The notes beneath the pieces were generated by a model that searched no databases, was not told where the DNA came from, and saw only the letters and a list, made by a program, of their open reading frames with translations. Shown one piece after another: positions 44,155 through 54,384 of a stretch of 64,000 bases of DNA. The stretch spans positions 806,001 to 870,000 of the forward strand of contig PYIU01000008.1 of assembly GCA_003415625.1 (NCBI GenBank). The letters are read 5' to 3'. A program made the translations under genes and the position numbers. The stretch comes from Aquanectria penicillioides. Its lineage: Eukaryota; Ascomycota; Sordariomycetes; Hypocreales; Nectriaceae. Position 1 is the first letter of the stretch; each line of letters starts with the position of its first letter.

Positions 44155-44282
44155 GGATCGATAGCTCAGTGGTAGAGGTTAGTCACTCCAAATGTCTCAC
44201 ATCACAAATTCCAATACTCACACAACAAAACAGCGAGAGATTGCAGATCTCTAGGTCGCGTGTTCGATCCACGCTCGGTCCT
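44155..44282 (+). tRNA. tRNA-Cys(GCA) gene with insertion in the D stem
   Basis: The acceptor stem GGATCGA (44155-44161) pairs with TCGGTCC (44275-44281), with discriminator T at 44282, the Cys identity base. The anticodon stem AGAGA/TCTCT encloses loop TTGCAGA with anticodon GCA (44243-44245). The T arm is GCGTG-TTCGATC-CACGC. The D stem GCTC needs GAGC, but GAG (44175-44177) and C (44234) are separated by a 56-nt insertion, 44178-44233. The insertion starts GTTAGT, has TACTCAC at 44215-44221 and ends ACAG, the layout of a spliceosomal intron. Removing it gives a standard cloverleaf. The A box TAGCTCAGTGG and the GTTCGATCC B box stay uninterrupted. No canonical 37/38 intron is present. Confidence 0.85.
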
Positions 44283-44286
44283 TTCC

Positions 44287-44291
44287 TTTTT
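44287..44291 (+). terminator. Pol III T-run terminator of tRNA-Cys
   Basis: Five T residues just after the mature 3' end, following a TTTCC stretch. Confidence 0.7.
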
Positions 44292-44501
44292 GCTCTTGTT
44301 CCTCAATTTCAGGTTACATTCGGTGTGGAAACGAGGATCACTGTGATGGGAGAGGGTGCTGAATTTTTGGCATGACGCCTCTCTACGCGCCTGGTATGCC
44401 GTGTGCCGGATGGACAGAATTCAGGGAAACTGCATAGATGCCACCGGAGAAGTTACGACATTAGGAATATTTGAGATGCTTGGCCTTTTACTAATATACA
44501 T

Positions 44502-45793
44502 TTATCGTTGCTTGAATGGGGCGTCCCGGCGGTAATGCCAGGTGTGAGCATCCCTAAACACGTTCTCATAACCCAGGACACCCTCAACCAGATGTAGAAT
44601 CAGAGTGGGAGAGATGGTGAATACACCAGCATACCGATTTTCACAGAAAAGGACAAGTGTGTCGTATGTTAGACCAAAGCCGCACGTGCCTTGGTTGAGG
44701 GTGATTTCCACAGCGGGTGGCTGCCGTTTGTTAGCACATGATCCCTGAAGGTTCTCATCCAGGTGTTTGAAAGTGTGGATACCAGGTGCAAGGAATAATT
44801 AGAATCACTCACTCTGTTGGTTAGGTTTGGGTTAAGCTTGGTCCATCGCTTGAGATACTCGTTTAGTACATCTAGCGTTCCGCTGTGAGAAGATTGAATT
44901 TCAATCTTGTTGTTGCCGTATGAGTTGATGATCAAGTGATACGGTGGCTTCAGAAGCAGGGTGCCGGGTTTGGGAATCGCATTAGGATCAGGAAGGAACT
45001 CGGCAACAAATGCAGAGCTCTTTATCTCGGCGGCCTTTGTCGGCCGTTCGGCGGTCTCCTCCATGCCAACATCAGCCCATTCATCCCCGGTAGTCGAGTG
45101 AATAGGCAGCGATTGAGTGGGCTGCTTCTTCACTTCAAAGCACTCGAGAAGCTGCTCCTTGAATAGTTGCGCGAATTGAGCAGGCTGGTAGATATGAACC
45201 TTGGGGACATAAACAACGAAGCCTTGGCGGGTGTCAGACCACTCTGTCGAAGCCTTCTCACCCTCAGCGACCTGTATAAGTCTTCATGTCAGTTTTGTTC
45301 GTCCTGGTTCTGTTCTTCCCTATAGTCATTGGCTGCGGGAACGCCCGCGACATCCCGTCTAAGCAACGGTACTTTTTCTCGGCCGAGGGATTTCGGGGAA
45401 TTTTACCTCCACATTTAGTTTCAGCCTGGATGTGAACTCCCTGATCTTCTCAACCACTTTTTCAGACCATTCATCATGGCTGGTGTCGTCCATGAGCTCT
45501 GCGATGGTCACCAGCCAGGCGTGGACAACGCCAATGACAGACTGAACGAGCTGAGCTTTGTCATCGTAAACCTTTTCCAGGTCGGAAACGATGATAGGCC
45601 ATTGCGGCTCACAGTAGACTTCAAGACCGAGCAAGTCCTTGACTTCCTTGATGGCCTTTTGGACAGGGGAGTCTGTTTTCTCCCAGTGGTCTCGCAGGGC
45701 GATTTTGACCTTGAGCGGACTTGGATACGGTAGTTTAGCATGAGTGGATAAGTATGAAGGCTGTTGTGGAATGGAGGTAACTTACAGCGACAT
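44502..45793 (-). CDS. Conserved fungal protein of unknown function (A)
   Basis: Four exons on the minus strand (45793-45786, 45719-45407, 45271-44813, 44720-44502) join in frame to 332 residues; the first exon is only 8 nt (ATGTCGCT). The frame is held across all introns, which have consensus ends. The protein is soluble, without signal peptide or membrane segment. The N-terminal 110 residues (KVKIALRDHWEKTDSPVQ... LLGLEVYCEPQWPIIVSDLEKVY ... WLVTIAELMDD) are helical and resemble in pattern the first half of the divergent neighbour at 46923, hinting at common descent. I recognise no named domain and propose no function. Confidence 0.75.
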
Positions 45794-46922
45794 GGTTGCG
45801 GGGGGGGGTGACTTGGATGGGCGATGACGATGAACGGTGATGCAGACAAAAAGGGTTGAGAAATAAAGGCAACGGGAATTGCACGTTTGCCGATTAAAAA
45901 TCGCAGACCAATCGAAGGATGACGAAAGTTGGCTTGGGGCAATTACATGCAGTGTACATGTGTTGAACAGCTTCACAAGCTCTAGCGTGGAAGCTATAAC
46001 AGTCTGGAAGACGCGGAATCGCCTGGGGGAGCCTCCTGGTAGAGGCGCCTCGAGGCCTCTACCAATCAGCGGATGCACGGCGGGGGCTTCACGGTGCTGA
46101 AACTCTAGCACCGCAATCTACGCCAAGATGCGCTATTCTTTCAGCTGGGCTTTGTGGCGCTGGCCGACCGGCAGAAGCCAGGCACGAGGCAGATTGGTGG
46201 GTGCTCGTTTAATCTCAATCCCCTCTCCGCATTGCCGCACTCCCGAACGAGGCTAAATGCGGACTTGGCCTGGGATCGGCTGGCCAAGGCTCGACACGGG
46301 GCTGGCGGGAACGACTCAAGAGTCTCAAGACTCAAGGTTCAAGGCTAACACGGCCAGTCAATTGCCATCTCATCTCAACTCTCAAGGCAGCCTTCCAAGT
46401 AACCTCAGACCCTTGATATGCGGGTCTCCATGTTAGCGCCTCCCAGCCGCAGATGCATGTGTCCACCTCCACCTCCACCTCCGCAGCTCTTGTCTGTACA
46501 TGCAAGGTACCGCTACGATTCACGCCGCAGCAACTCACTCGCCGGACCGTTTTTGCTCGCTTAACCTGGCTTCTTCAAGCCGTGTGCGTCCCGCCATCCT
46601 CTCGCCAACCTCCCCCATCCCCAATACGCGACGGGGTTCTGACACAAACGACAAGTGGGACACTTCAGCCTCGAGATGGACCTCAACGCTAATAGACATT
46701 GTCTGGTTGTTCCTGGCTAGGCAGTCGCCGAGAGGCGCTATGCTCAGAGCGGGTGCTGAATGCTCTCGTCAGGGGCTCAAAGACGAAGATAAAAGGCTCT
46801 TGGCTGCTCCTGTCTGCTGTGAGTTCGGCATCACATTCATATCATCATCTCCTCATCACGACCACCATTCTTTACAGCCTCATATCCCTTCTCAACCACC
46901 TCTCACCAAACCCTTTATAACC
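45794..46922. promoter_or_regulatory. Shared upstream region of two divergent unknown genes
   Basis: 1.1 kb between divergent starts. No gene seen; open frames here have no recognisable content. A CCACCT run and CT-rich stretch lie close to the right-hand start. Confidence 0.4.
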
Positions 46923-48083
46923 ATGCCTCGTCTCCCCCCCGCCGAGAAGCTCCCCCTCGCTGTTCGCAAGAACGGTAAGTGAACATGACTTTGTGTCCCT
47001 ACATGGAAACAACACTAACACCATGACGCTGCACAGTCCGCGATGAGTGGGAGAAGGAGAAGGAGGGTTTGGAGAAGAACATCTCCAACCTCCTTGGTGC
47101 TGAGTGGACGGTCAACATCAACCCCGCCGCCATCTACCCTTATGCTGAGGAGGGCTCATATGGCCACGGCTCTCTCGGAGCCTGCATCAAGTCGTAAGTG
47201 ACACCAACTTCCACGCCGAAGCTGCCCCATTGCTCCTAATTATGAGGGCGGATGGGGAGCATGATGGGTATTTGCGACAAGATGAATTTCACATGAACTA
47301 ACCACCCCCAAAACTATAGTTACATCAGCGGTGCCGAGTGGCAGCTAAAGTACTACATCGATAGTGTTGGCGATCTTGTCAAGGATGACATCAACCGCAT
47401 TGCCCACGCTCACGTCATCACCATGGACTTCGACGAGGACAAGCTTTTCAGCTACTGCGGCGTCAAGATCACCCCCGAGGGTGAACTCGCTATCCTCTTC
47501 GCCGAGGGCAACCTCGGAACCAACATCGACAATGCCCTGGAGAAGTCCAACCTTGCCAAGGCCCTCGATGCCGCCACTGACTCCATCCCCCTGAACCACA
47601 CTGCCCGCGTCGGTATCAAGCAGGACTTTGAGCCCAAGATTGCCGCTGCTCAGGCTGAGCTGAACAAGTACCTTGGCAAGGAGGTTCCCTTCGTGCCTAA
47701 CTTTGAGGCCTCTTATGAGAAGCTCTCCCCCTCCACTGAGGTCCGTGATGACTGGCGCATGAACCTTGGTACCTTCACCTTGAGGTACCTCGAGGGTCTT
47801 AACTGGTACCTCAAGTGCCAGAAGTTTGAGGAGGATGATATGCTCCAGGAGGGTCTCACCGAGGCTCTGGAGGCCAACGCTATCCACTTCCGCATTGTGG
47901 ACAAGACCTCGCGCTCCTACAACGAGCCCGTCATTGAGGACGGCATTCTCTACCTCCAGGTATGCTCCTATGCAAGGAAGCCCCCGCCGATCATTGACCG
48001 ACTAACATGTTCGATAGACCAGCCCTAAGGACTTCGGCACCAACGTCGACCACGTTGCCGACGGCCTGGTTGAACTTCTGTAG
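46923..48083 (+). CDS. Conserved fungal protein of unknown function (B), internally duplicated
   Basis: Four exons (46923-46974, 47037-47193, 47320-47959, 48018-48083) give 304 residues, all junctions in frame. No signal peptide or membrane helix. Two halves look like copies: LLGAEWTVNINPAAIY ... SGAEWQLKYYIDSVGDLVKD ... AHVITMDFDEDKL ... PEGELAILF against YLGKEVPFVPNFEASY ... EGLNWYLKCQKFEEDDMLQE ... NAIHFRIVDKTSR ... EDGILYLQ. Codon use is strongly biased to C-ending codons, suggesting abundant expression. It is divergent from gene A, which shares part of the same pattern. I do not recognise the family and propose no function. Confidence 0.8.
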
Positions 48084-48730
48084 ATGATGAGCAAGCGAAC
48101 ATGCATTGCAAATAAAAAAACAAAAATAATGGCATAATACGATAGGAATGAAATCGAAGCGTCACAAGACTTGAATGATTCTTTGCTCACCTGTTATTGT
48201 GACTGTGAACTTGCATACTGCGTGACGCGATTCGTTGGGTGCTATAAGCTAGTAGTTTGGCATCTTGGATGTTGAAAACAGACGTCTAAGCAAAGAAAAT
48301 TAGTAATCGGACATCGGCATCTTGAGGACCACCGCAGACTTGATCCTTAAAGTGGCCCGACCATGATGTGGGCGGCTCGTTCTAATAATGCGGGGTTGTC
48401 CCCCACCTCGGGACAAGAGGCCACACCATGTGGAACATCCGGACGGAAACCCACTTCTGCTCGGGTTTTCCGGGGGATCGTCAAACGAACCGTTGTCGTG
48501 TCCTAATGGCTCGGGACGATGGTCATTAGATTTGCCGACAAATGAAGCTTTGACTCCCGTGTCACAACGTCTGCGCTTACGATAACCGGGCTAGAATTGG
48601 ACTTCGGATTTCCCGAGTCGCCAACAGTGAACCCATACTTTCCACGTAGGCTAGATCCATCCATATAATCAGGCGTAGTAGAGCTGCTGTGTTTCCACGT
48701 GCATCTATCCACCTCAAACCGTCAGACAAC
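48084..48730. other. Intergenic stretch
   Basis: 3' region of gene B and promoter of the FAD monooxygenase; nothing else seen. Confidence 0.55.
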
Positions 48731-50174
48731 ATGCAAGACCACTCAAAATCTCTTGTGCCAATAGACATCATTGTCATTGGGGCTGGCCTAAGTGGATTAG
48801 CGGCGGCCATTTCGTGCTCTCTGTCTGGCCACAATGTCACCGTCTTCGAGTCTACCGAGGAACTCTCTGAAGTCGGGGCTGGTCTCCAAGTGACGCCAAA
48901 TTCGTCTCGCCTTCTGCAACAATGGGGTTTACCCGACAAGATTTGGAAGACGGCCGCTGAGCCCACATACCTCGCCGTTCACCGCTACACCGGTAAGACG
49001 CTAGCAATGGAGGAGAATTTTAACAAAAAGATGCGCGCAAAGTATGGTGCTCCGTTTATCGATATCCACCGAGTTGACCTACAGCTTTGCATGTTCGAGC
49101 GTGCCAAGGAGCTGGGCGTCAAATTCAAGTTTGGGCAAAAGGTCGAGTCCATCGACTTTGACAAGCCCGAAGTCACGACCAAGGATGGCGCCAAGGCGCA
49201 TGCAGATTTGATCATTGCGGCCGATGGCATCTGGTCTCGATGCCGTGACTGGTTTTTGGGGGCCAAGGACCACCCAAAGCCGACTGGAGATTTGGCCTAT
49301 CGCATTGTCTTGACTCTAGATCAAATCAAGGATCCCGAACTGCGTGAATGGGTCAAGAATCCATCAGTGCATTTCTGGATTGGTCCCGGCGCCCATGCCG
49401 TTGGCTACTCTTTGCGGGATGGAGACATGTATAATATCGTCTTGCTTGTTCCTGATGATCTTCCAGAGGGTGTCAGCCGACAGCCCGGATCAGTCGAAGA
49501 GATTAGAGAGCTTTTTAAAGACTGGGACCCAATTCTCACAAAATTCCTTAATTTTGTAGAGAGCGTCGACAAGTGGAGATTGATGCATCGTAAGTCTGGG
49601 AACTTGGCAATCTCAATGGCAAAAGACTAACAGCAACAATAGGCAACGAGCTTCCTTCATGGGTAAATGAAAACAGAAATTTTGTATTTGTCGGAGATGC
49701 GTGCCACCCCATGCTCCCATACCTTGCCCAGGGAGCAAACTCGGCTGTGGAGGATGGTGCGGTCTTAGGACTCCTGCTTGGCCACGTGAAGTCGAAGTCG
49801 CAACTACCTCAGGCACTCATGCTATATGAACGGCTCAGAAAGGCACGAGGAGAAGCAATTGTAAAGGAAACTTTCAAGCAGGTATGATATCAATAATCTC
49901 AAACCCTCGAGAATCAATGCTAACAAAGTGCCACTAGCGGGCGTCCTTTCACATGATGAATGGACCTGAGCAAGAAGCCCGAGATGAGTTGTTCTTATCT
50001 CAGCTTGGAAAGGAGCTGAAAGGGCCGTTTCCGAGCAGATGGACTTGCCCTGATGTCCAACCATGGCTATATGGCTATGATGCATACAAAGAAGTTGAGG
50101 AGGTGCTGGCCAAGGAACCATTCATACACACGAATGGTGCCAGTTGCTCTTTGAGCAATGGCATTGTGATTTAA
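48731..50174 (+). CDS. FAD-dependent aromatic monooxygenase (salicylate-hydroxylase-like)
   Basis: Three exons (48731-49589, 49643-49881, 49938-50174) give 444 residues. The Rossmann motif IIVIGAGLSGLAAA is at the N terminus. The DG motif ADLIIAADGIWSR lies near residue 165, and the GD motif FVFVGDACHPMLPYLAQGAN is in exon 2, defining the single-component FAD/NADPH hydroxylases that act on salicylate, 3-hydroxybenzoate or similar phenols. It is expected to be cytosolic. The start at 48731 places the FAD motif at the normal distance. It is not adjacent to ring-cleavage genes, so its substrate, degradative or biosynthetic, is open. Confidence 0.9.
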
Positions 50175-50556
50175 GAAATCCGAGCGTCAAAGTTAGCTTC
50201 GTGTATTAAATTTATTCTACATATCCCTGAGAATGTATTATCAATGGCGTGAACCATGCCCAAACTCTCAAATCTTGTAAAGAAACAACGTAGTGTTGAT
50301 TCTCGACTTGGATTCCCGTTCAGGCAGTGTGTATTTTCACTCGGAATCACATTGCACAATGGTCTTGAAAGATAAATGAGGTGGCACCTGTAGCAGATTG
50401 AATGCATCATGTTCTTAAGCCAACACCACAAAGAAAACGCATTGCCCCACCGCTCACCATGGTTCATGACCTGTACCTATGAAAGATTGACCCTAAATTG
50501 GAGTCATCAAGTACCGAAGACTTTTCATGTTTCCCATCACTCAAAATGTCAGGATG
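50175..50556. other. Convergent 3' intergenic stretch
   Basis: 382 bp between the ends of the monooxygenase and the NLR gene; nothing seen. Confidence 0.6.
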
Positions 50557-53500
50557 CTATTCGCACAAGTTGTCGTTTGTCAGTAGAACCACTTTATGCT
50601 CTATCTCCTCAGACTCATCATGTTTGCCCATATTATGGAGCACGTTTGCGAGGGTCCGCATGCTTTTAAGCGTTTCAGGGTGCTCTTTGCCTAGAACCGC
50701 CTCTCTCAATTGGATTACTTGTCGCTGAATAAGTTCTGCTTCCCCACATCTGTCCTGGTGATTCAGGACGATGGCCAGGTTGTCCATAACAGTAAGTCGT
50801 TGAGGGTGATCTGGTGCCAAAATCTGCTCCTGTATCTGAAGGATATCCCGAAACATTTGTTCGGCCTCTTCGTACTTACTTTCATGATCAAGCACACTTG
50901 CAATATTGTTCATACTGATAAGTGTATCAGGATCTGTTTCGCCCAACACTTTCTTCCTCAGGGCCAGAGTTTTCCATGTTATTTCTTCTGAACTTTGGAA
51001 GTCTCCTCGTAAAAATAGAATAGCACCGAGGCCATTCATACTCATCAAAGTGTCAGGATGCTCTGTTCCCAAGGTGCTTTCTCTTAATTTAAGTACTCGT
51101 CGTTGCATTTCCTCTGCTTTATCATAGTACTGTTGCAGTCGAAGAACTGCCGCAAGGCAGTTCATACTAGACAGTGTGTCAGGGTGTTGTTCACCAAGCA
51201 CCGCTGTCCTTAGTGCAAATCCCCTCATATGCATGTCTTCTGCCTCATCGTACTTCCCAAGAAGCACGTAGCTTTCTCCTGCATAAAACAGAAGACGTCC
51301 TTTGGCTTCCCTGTCGCTCACGTCTCCTTGGAAACTAAGAATAAACTGAGTGTGAGGAAGGTACCTCATCCAAACATCTCTGTTTTCATGCTTAGGCAAG
51401 GGAAATTCCTTTGCTAGATGCCGCAAAGTCTTTGCAAACCACTTATCCCACTCATTGCTTTCTTTTAGCCAGTACCGAAGTGAAATCTTGACGAGACGAT
51501 GGATATCGTATGAATGGGCCTGCTCGCGCTCCGTTATGAATTTATAAGCTTTCAAAGTTCCAATGGCCTCTCGTGTCTTGGCCTTCTGTGCTGGAGGCAA
51601 AAGCGATAGAGGGATATCTTGTTCTTCGAGGAATGACATGAACCGCAAGTAGTCTGCTGCCAATTGACTGGATTGCAAGATTTGACGGAAAGAAATCAAC
51701 CAAGTAGTTGCAATTGGGTTTTTGATATTGTCGTATCGGCCTAGGTCTTCAAATTCTCGACCCAATAGATAGAGCATCTCATCCTCATTTGATTGATAAA
51801 TTTCGATGTATTCAGAAATGGAGACTTGATTTTGGTTCATAAAAGCCGATGCTTGCTTGATTGCTAGGGGTAAGTTGGTCAACAATGCAAGTAGATCTGA
51901 TATGACTGAAGATTCGCCAAGTAGTGGCGCATCTAGACTCTTCATTAGAAGCTGTTCTGCTTCTGCTGTTGACATCATGTCGACCGTGAGCTTTTGAGCA
52001 CTTAAGCTCGAGATCACTTTCTCGTTTCGTGTCGTGAAGAGGATCGAACCCTTTGGGCCGAACGGGAGATCTCGGGCTAGTGATGGACTAATTGCAGTGT
52101 CACCATTTGATTTTCTGCCGAACATCAATTCCAGATCGTCGGCATTATCAATGATCAGGAACCATCTCCCAGCACGGCCCTGGGTCAAAGCGTTCTTGAC
52201 CAACGATTTGACGTCCGCATTGGCATCACCGATCCCACTAAGTTCAAGTTTCTGGCCGATCTCTCGGTAGGCCTGTTCAAAACTGGTGGAATCGACAGCA
52301 GGAACCCAAAATACTGAACATTCTGGATCTTTATCATGTACACGGTAGGCCAACTCGAGAGCAACCTGTGTTTTTCCTACGCCTCCGAGCCCTGTGATAG
52401 CGACTTTCTGACAATAAACCCTGTCTGTAGCAGGTTGCACAGTTTCGGTAAGCTCTTGGAGGACCGTCTCTCGTCCTACGAAGGATTTGTTGCGTTCGAA
52501 AGGAACCATGAAGTGAGATTTCTGGAGCTTTCGGTCTACAATAAGTGTTAGAGCAGGGGACCAGTCATTCAGTAATGCTTTGCTACCTTTGCGATTTGGA
52601 CCTTGGCTTCTCTGTATGATGCCGAGTAATCGTTCTACCACGAGCAAATATGTACTGTTTCTGTCTGAGAACTTGTTCAATCCACGGTGGTCTGTCGGAA
52701 GAGCTATAATCTCCGAATATCGTGCTCCAGCAGTTGCCGAGTGGTCAGGGACAACCTGGTCGTGGATTAGTAAAAGATTATGACTGTACTAGTCAAGAAC
52801 ATACAAATTCTCGGACCCAAGGAATCACGCCTAGAAAATATCGACGCATCTTTTCTGTTTCATGGTAGTATAGACGCGTCGTGGCTTCAAAATGATCTCG
52901 GAACCTATCATCCAAGTCCTTGAGGTCCAGATTATCAAATAGTAGGGGTCGCATGATGTCAATATCGGCATCCAGAGGAGCGAGCAAGCCTGCTGCAAAT
53001 AACCCAAATCTAGAAAATGGCGTTCCTCGATGTGGTGTTCCGAGGAACAGTACTCCCTTCACTCTGGTCTTGAGCTCAGAGAAGTCTACCAATGCCTTGA
53101 TTCAATAAGCTAGAGTTACACAAAATGTGCGGTGATACCATACCTGCTTGATAACAAGTCCGCCATAACTGTGGCCGACGAGAATTATGTCATGGCCATT
53201 CAGCTGCAATTCATCATTACGCGTTACTCAAGGTTCAAGGGAACTGAAACCATACCGTATGGCCACATAATTGTTGACCCAGAGACCGAGCTGTCACTGT
53301 TAGTCTCGTTGAGTTTGAGTTGCGGACCCAAAAGGAGTCATAATTAAATGTGAATAGTCTAACAGACGACTCAAGTCCACGCTCTTTGAGATCATCCGGC
53401 AATAGATCGCTGATCCAACATATGTTTCCCTGGTGCCATGTTCTGCTAGGGTCGGCTCCAAGGCCGTGAACAAATACAACGCTAAATTACGCCATAATTA

Positions 53501-53733
53501 GCACCCTTCAATTGTAAGGAGTTGGATTTGACTCACTCAACACTTTCAGCTTTATCCTCCAAGAGCCCAGGCCGTGCATTGTCCGTTGGTGAGGGATATT
53601 CTTGGCGCAAGCCACATTGTGCTCGGTCTCGGGACTCTGACCTTGTTGGCGCCAATTTATCTAAAAGCCACAAGTAGGCAATGACCATAAGTGCAGTGAT
53701 GAGAAACACCTCGGCCACAACAAGTAGATCCAT
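50557..53733 (-). CDS. Fungal NLR: TM segment, alpha/beta-hydrolase, NB-ARC, TPR repeats
   Basis: Five exons on the minus strand (53733-53537, 53481-53256, 53203-53144, 53095-52805, 52755-50557) join in frame to 990 residues. Residues 1-28 form a hydrophobic membrane or signal segment. The alpha/beta-hydrolase domain has VVFVHGLGADPSRTW, nucleophile GHSYGG (about 151-156, on its own 60-nt exon) and LFLGTPHRGTP. The NB-ARC domain has P-loop GLGGVGKT (about 380-387), Walker B WFLIIDNADD and sensor GSILFTTRN. About five 42-residue tetratricopeptide repeats of the kinesin-light-chain type (LGxxHPDTLxSMNxLAxVL...) fill about 770-985. Such proteins act in fungal non-self recognition and regulated cell death. 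The enzymatic domain is presumably the effector, triggered by TPR ligand binding. All five introns are 48-55 nt. Confidence 0.9.
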
Positions 53734-54384
53734 TGTTGTGGCTTCCCATAGAGTTCATTTAGGATCGGCCAAAGTCCAGTCCAACAGCCGAATTAGTACC
53801 TAGCCTTAGGCCTCAGAAACCCAAATCTGCACGCATGTGCAGCCGCGAGTCTATATATTCGCGCAGCTCATATCAAGCCGCCTAGAAGTGCGGCATCTAG
53901 ATGCAGAGCGCTTGGTTCGAGTGATTGGTGACGTTGCGAATGTTCCAAAATATTGAAGTGCTCCGCATTGCAGGGAGGTCTGATTCTGCCCCCATCAAAA
54001 CCGGCAGAGATTCGGTCTTGGTGGGAGGCTGAGGCGTGTGGAGAGCCAATTATTTCGATTCTTACAGGGAATTGCGACTGCATCCTGGTCTTTATCGTAT
54101 CCTAGCCAATCCTTAGCCATGTCTTGTACAATCGTGTGTGGCCTTGCCGCAATTTACTCTCATGCATCCATCATAGTCCATGTTCAACTTGAACCCGATA
54201 CAGGTTCGATGAATCCATCAATCAACTCTCTTCGTTCTCGGTGTTCCTCTCTTTGTAGCTTGATGGCCATTGTTAGCCATGTTTTGCAGCCAAGACAATA
54301 CAGTACCGCAACAGTCATCCAATCATGCGCGTCCATCTTCATTATGAGCGCCACAAATAACCTCAAGGCAGCGAGGGAAATGAT
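53734..54384. other. Intergenic stretch, NLR promoter
   Basis: No gene supported. An open frame from 54038 runs into the transposase relic but has no recognisable content before about 54.39 kb. Confidence 0.45.
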
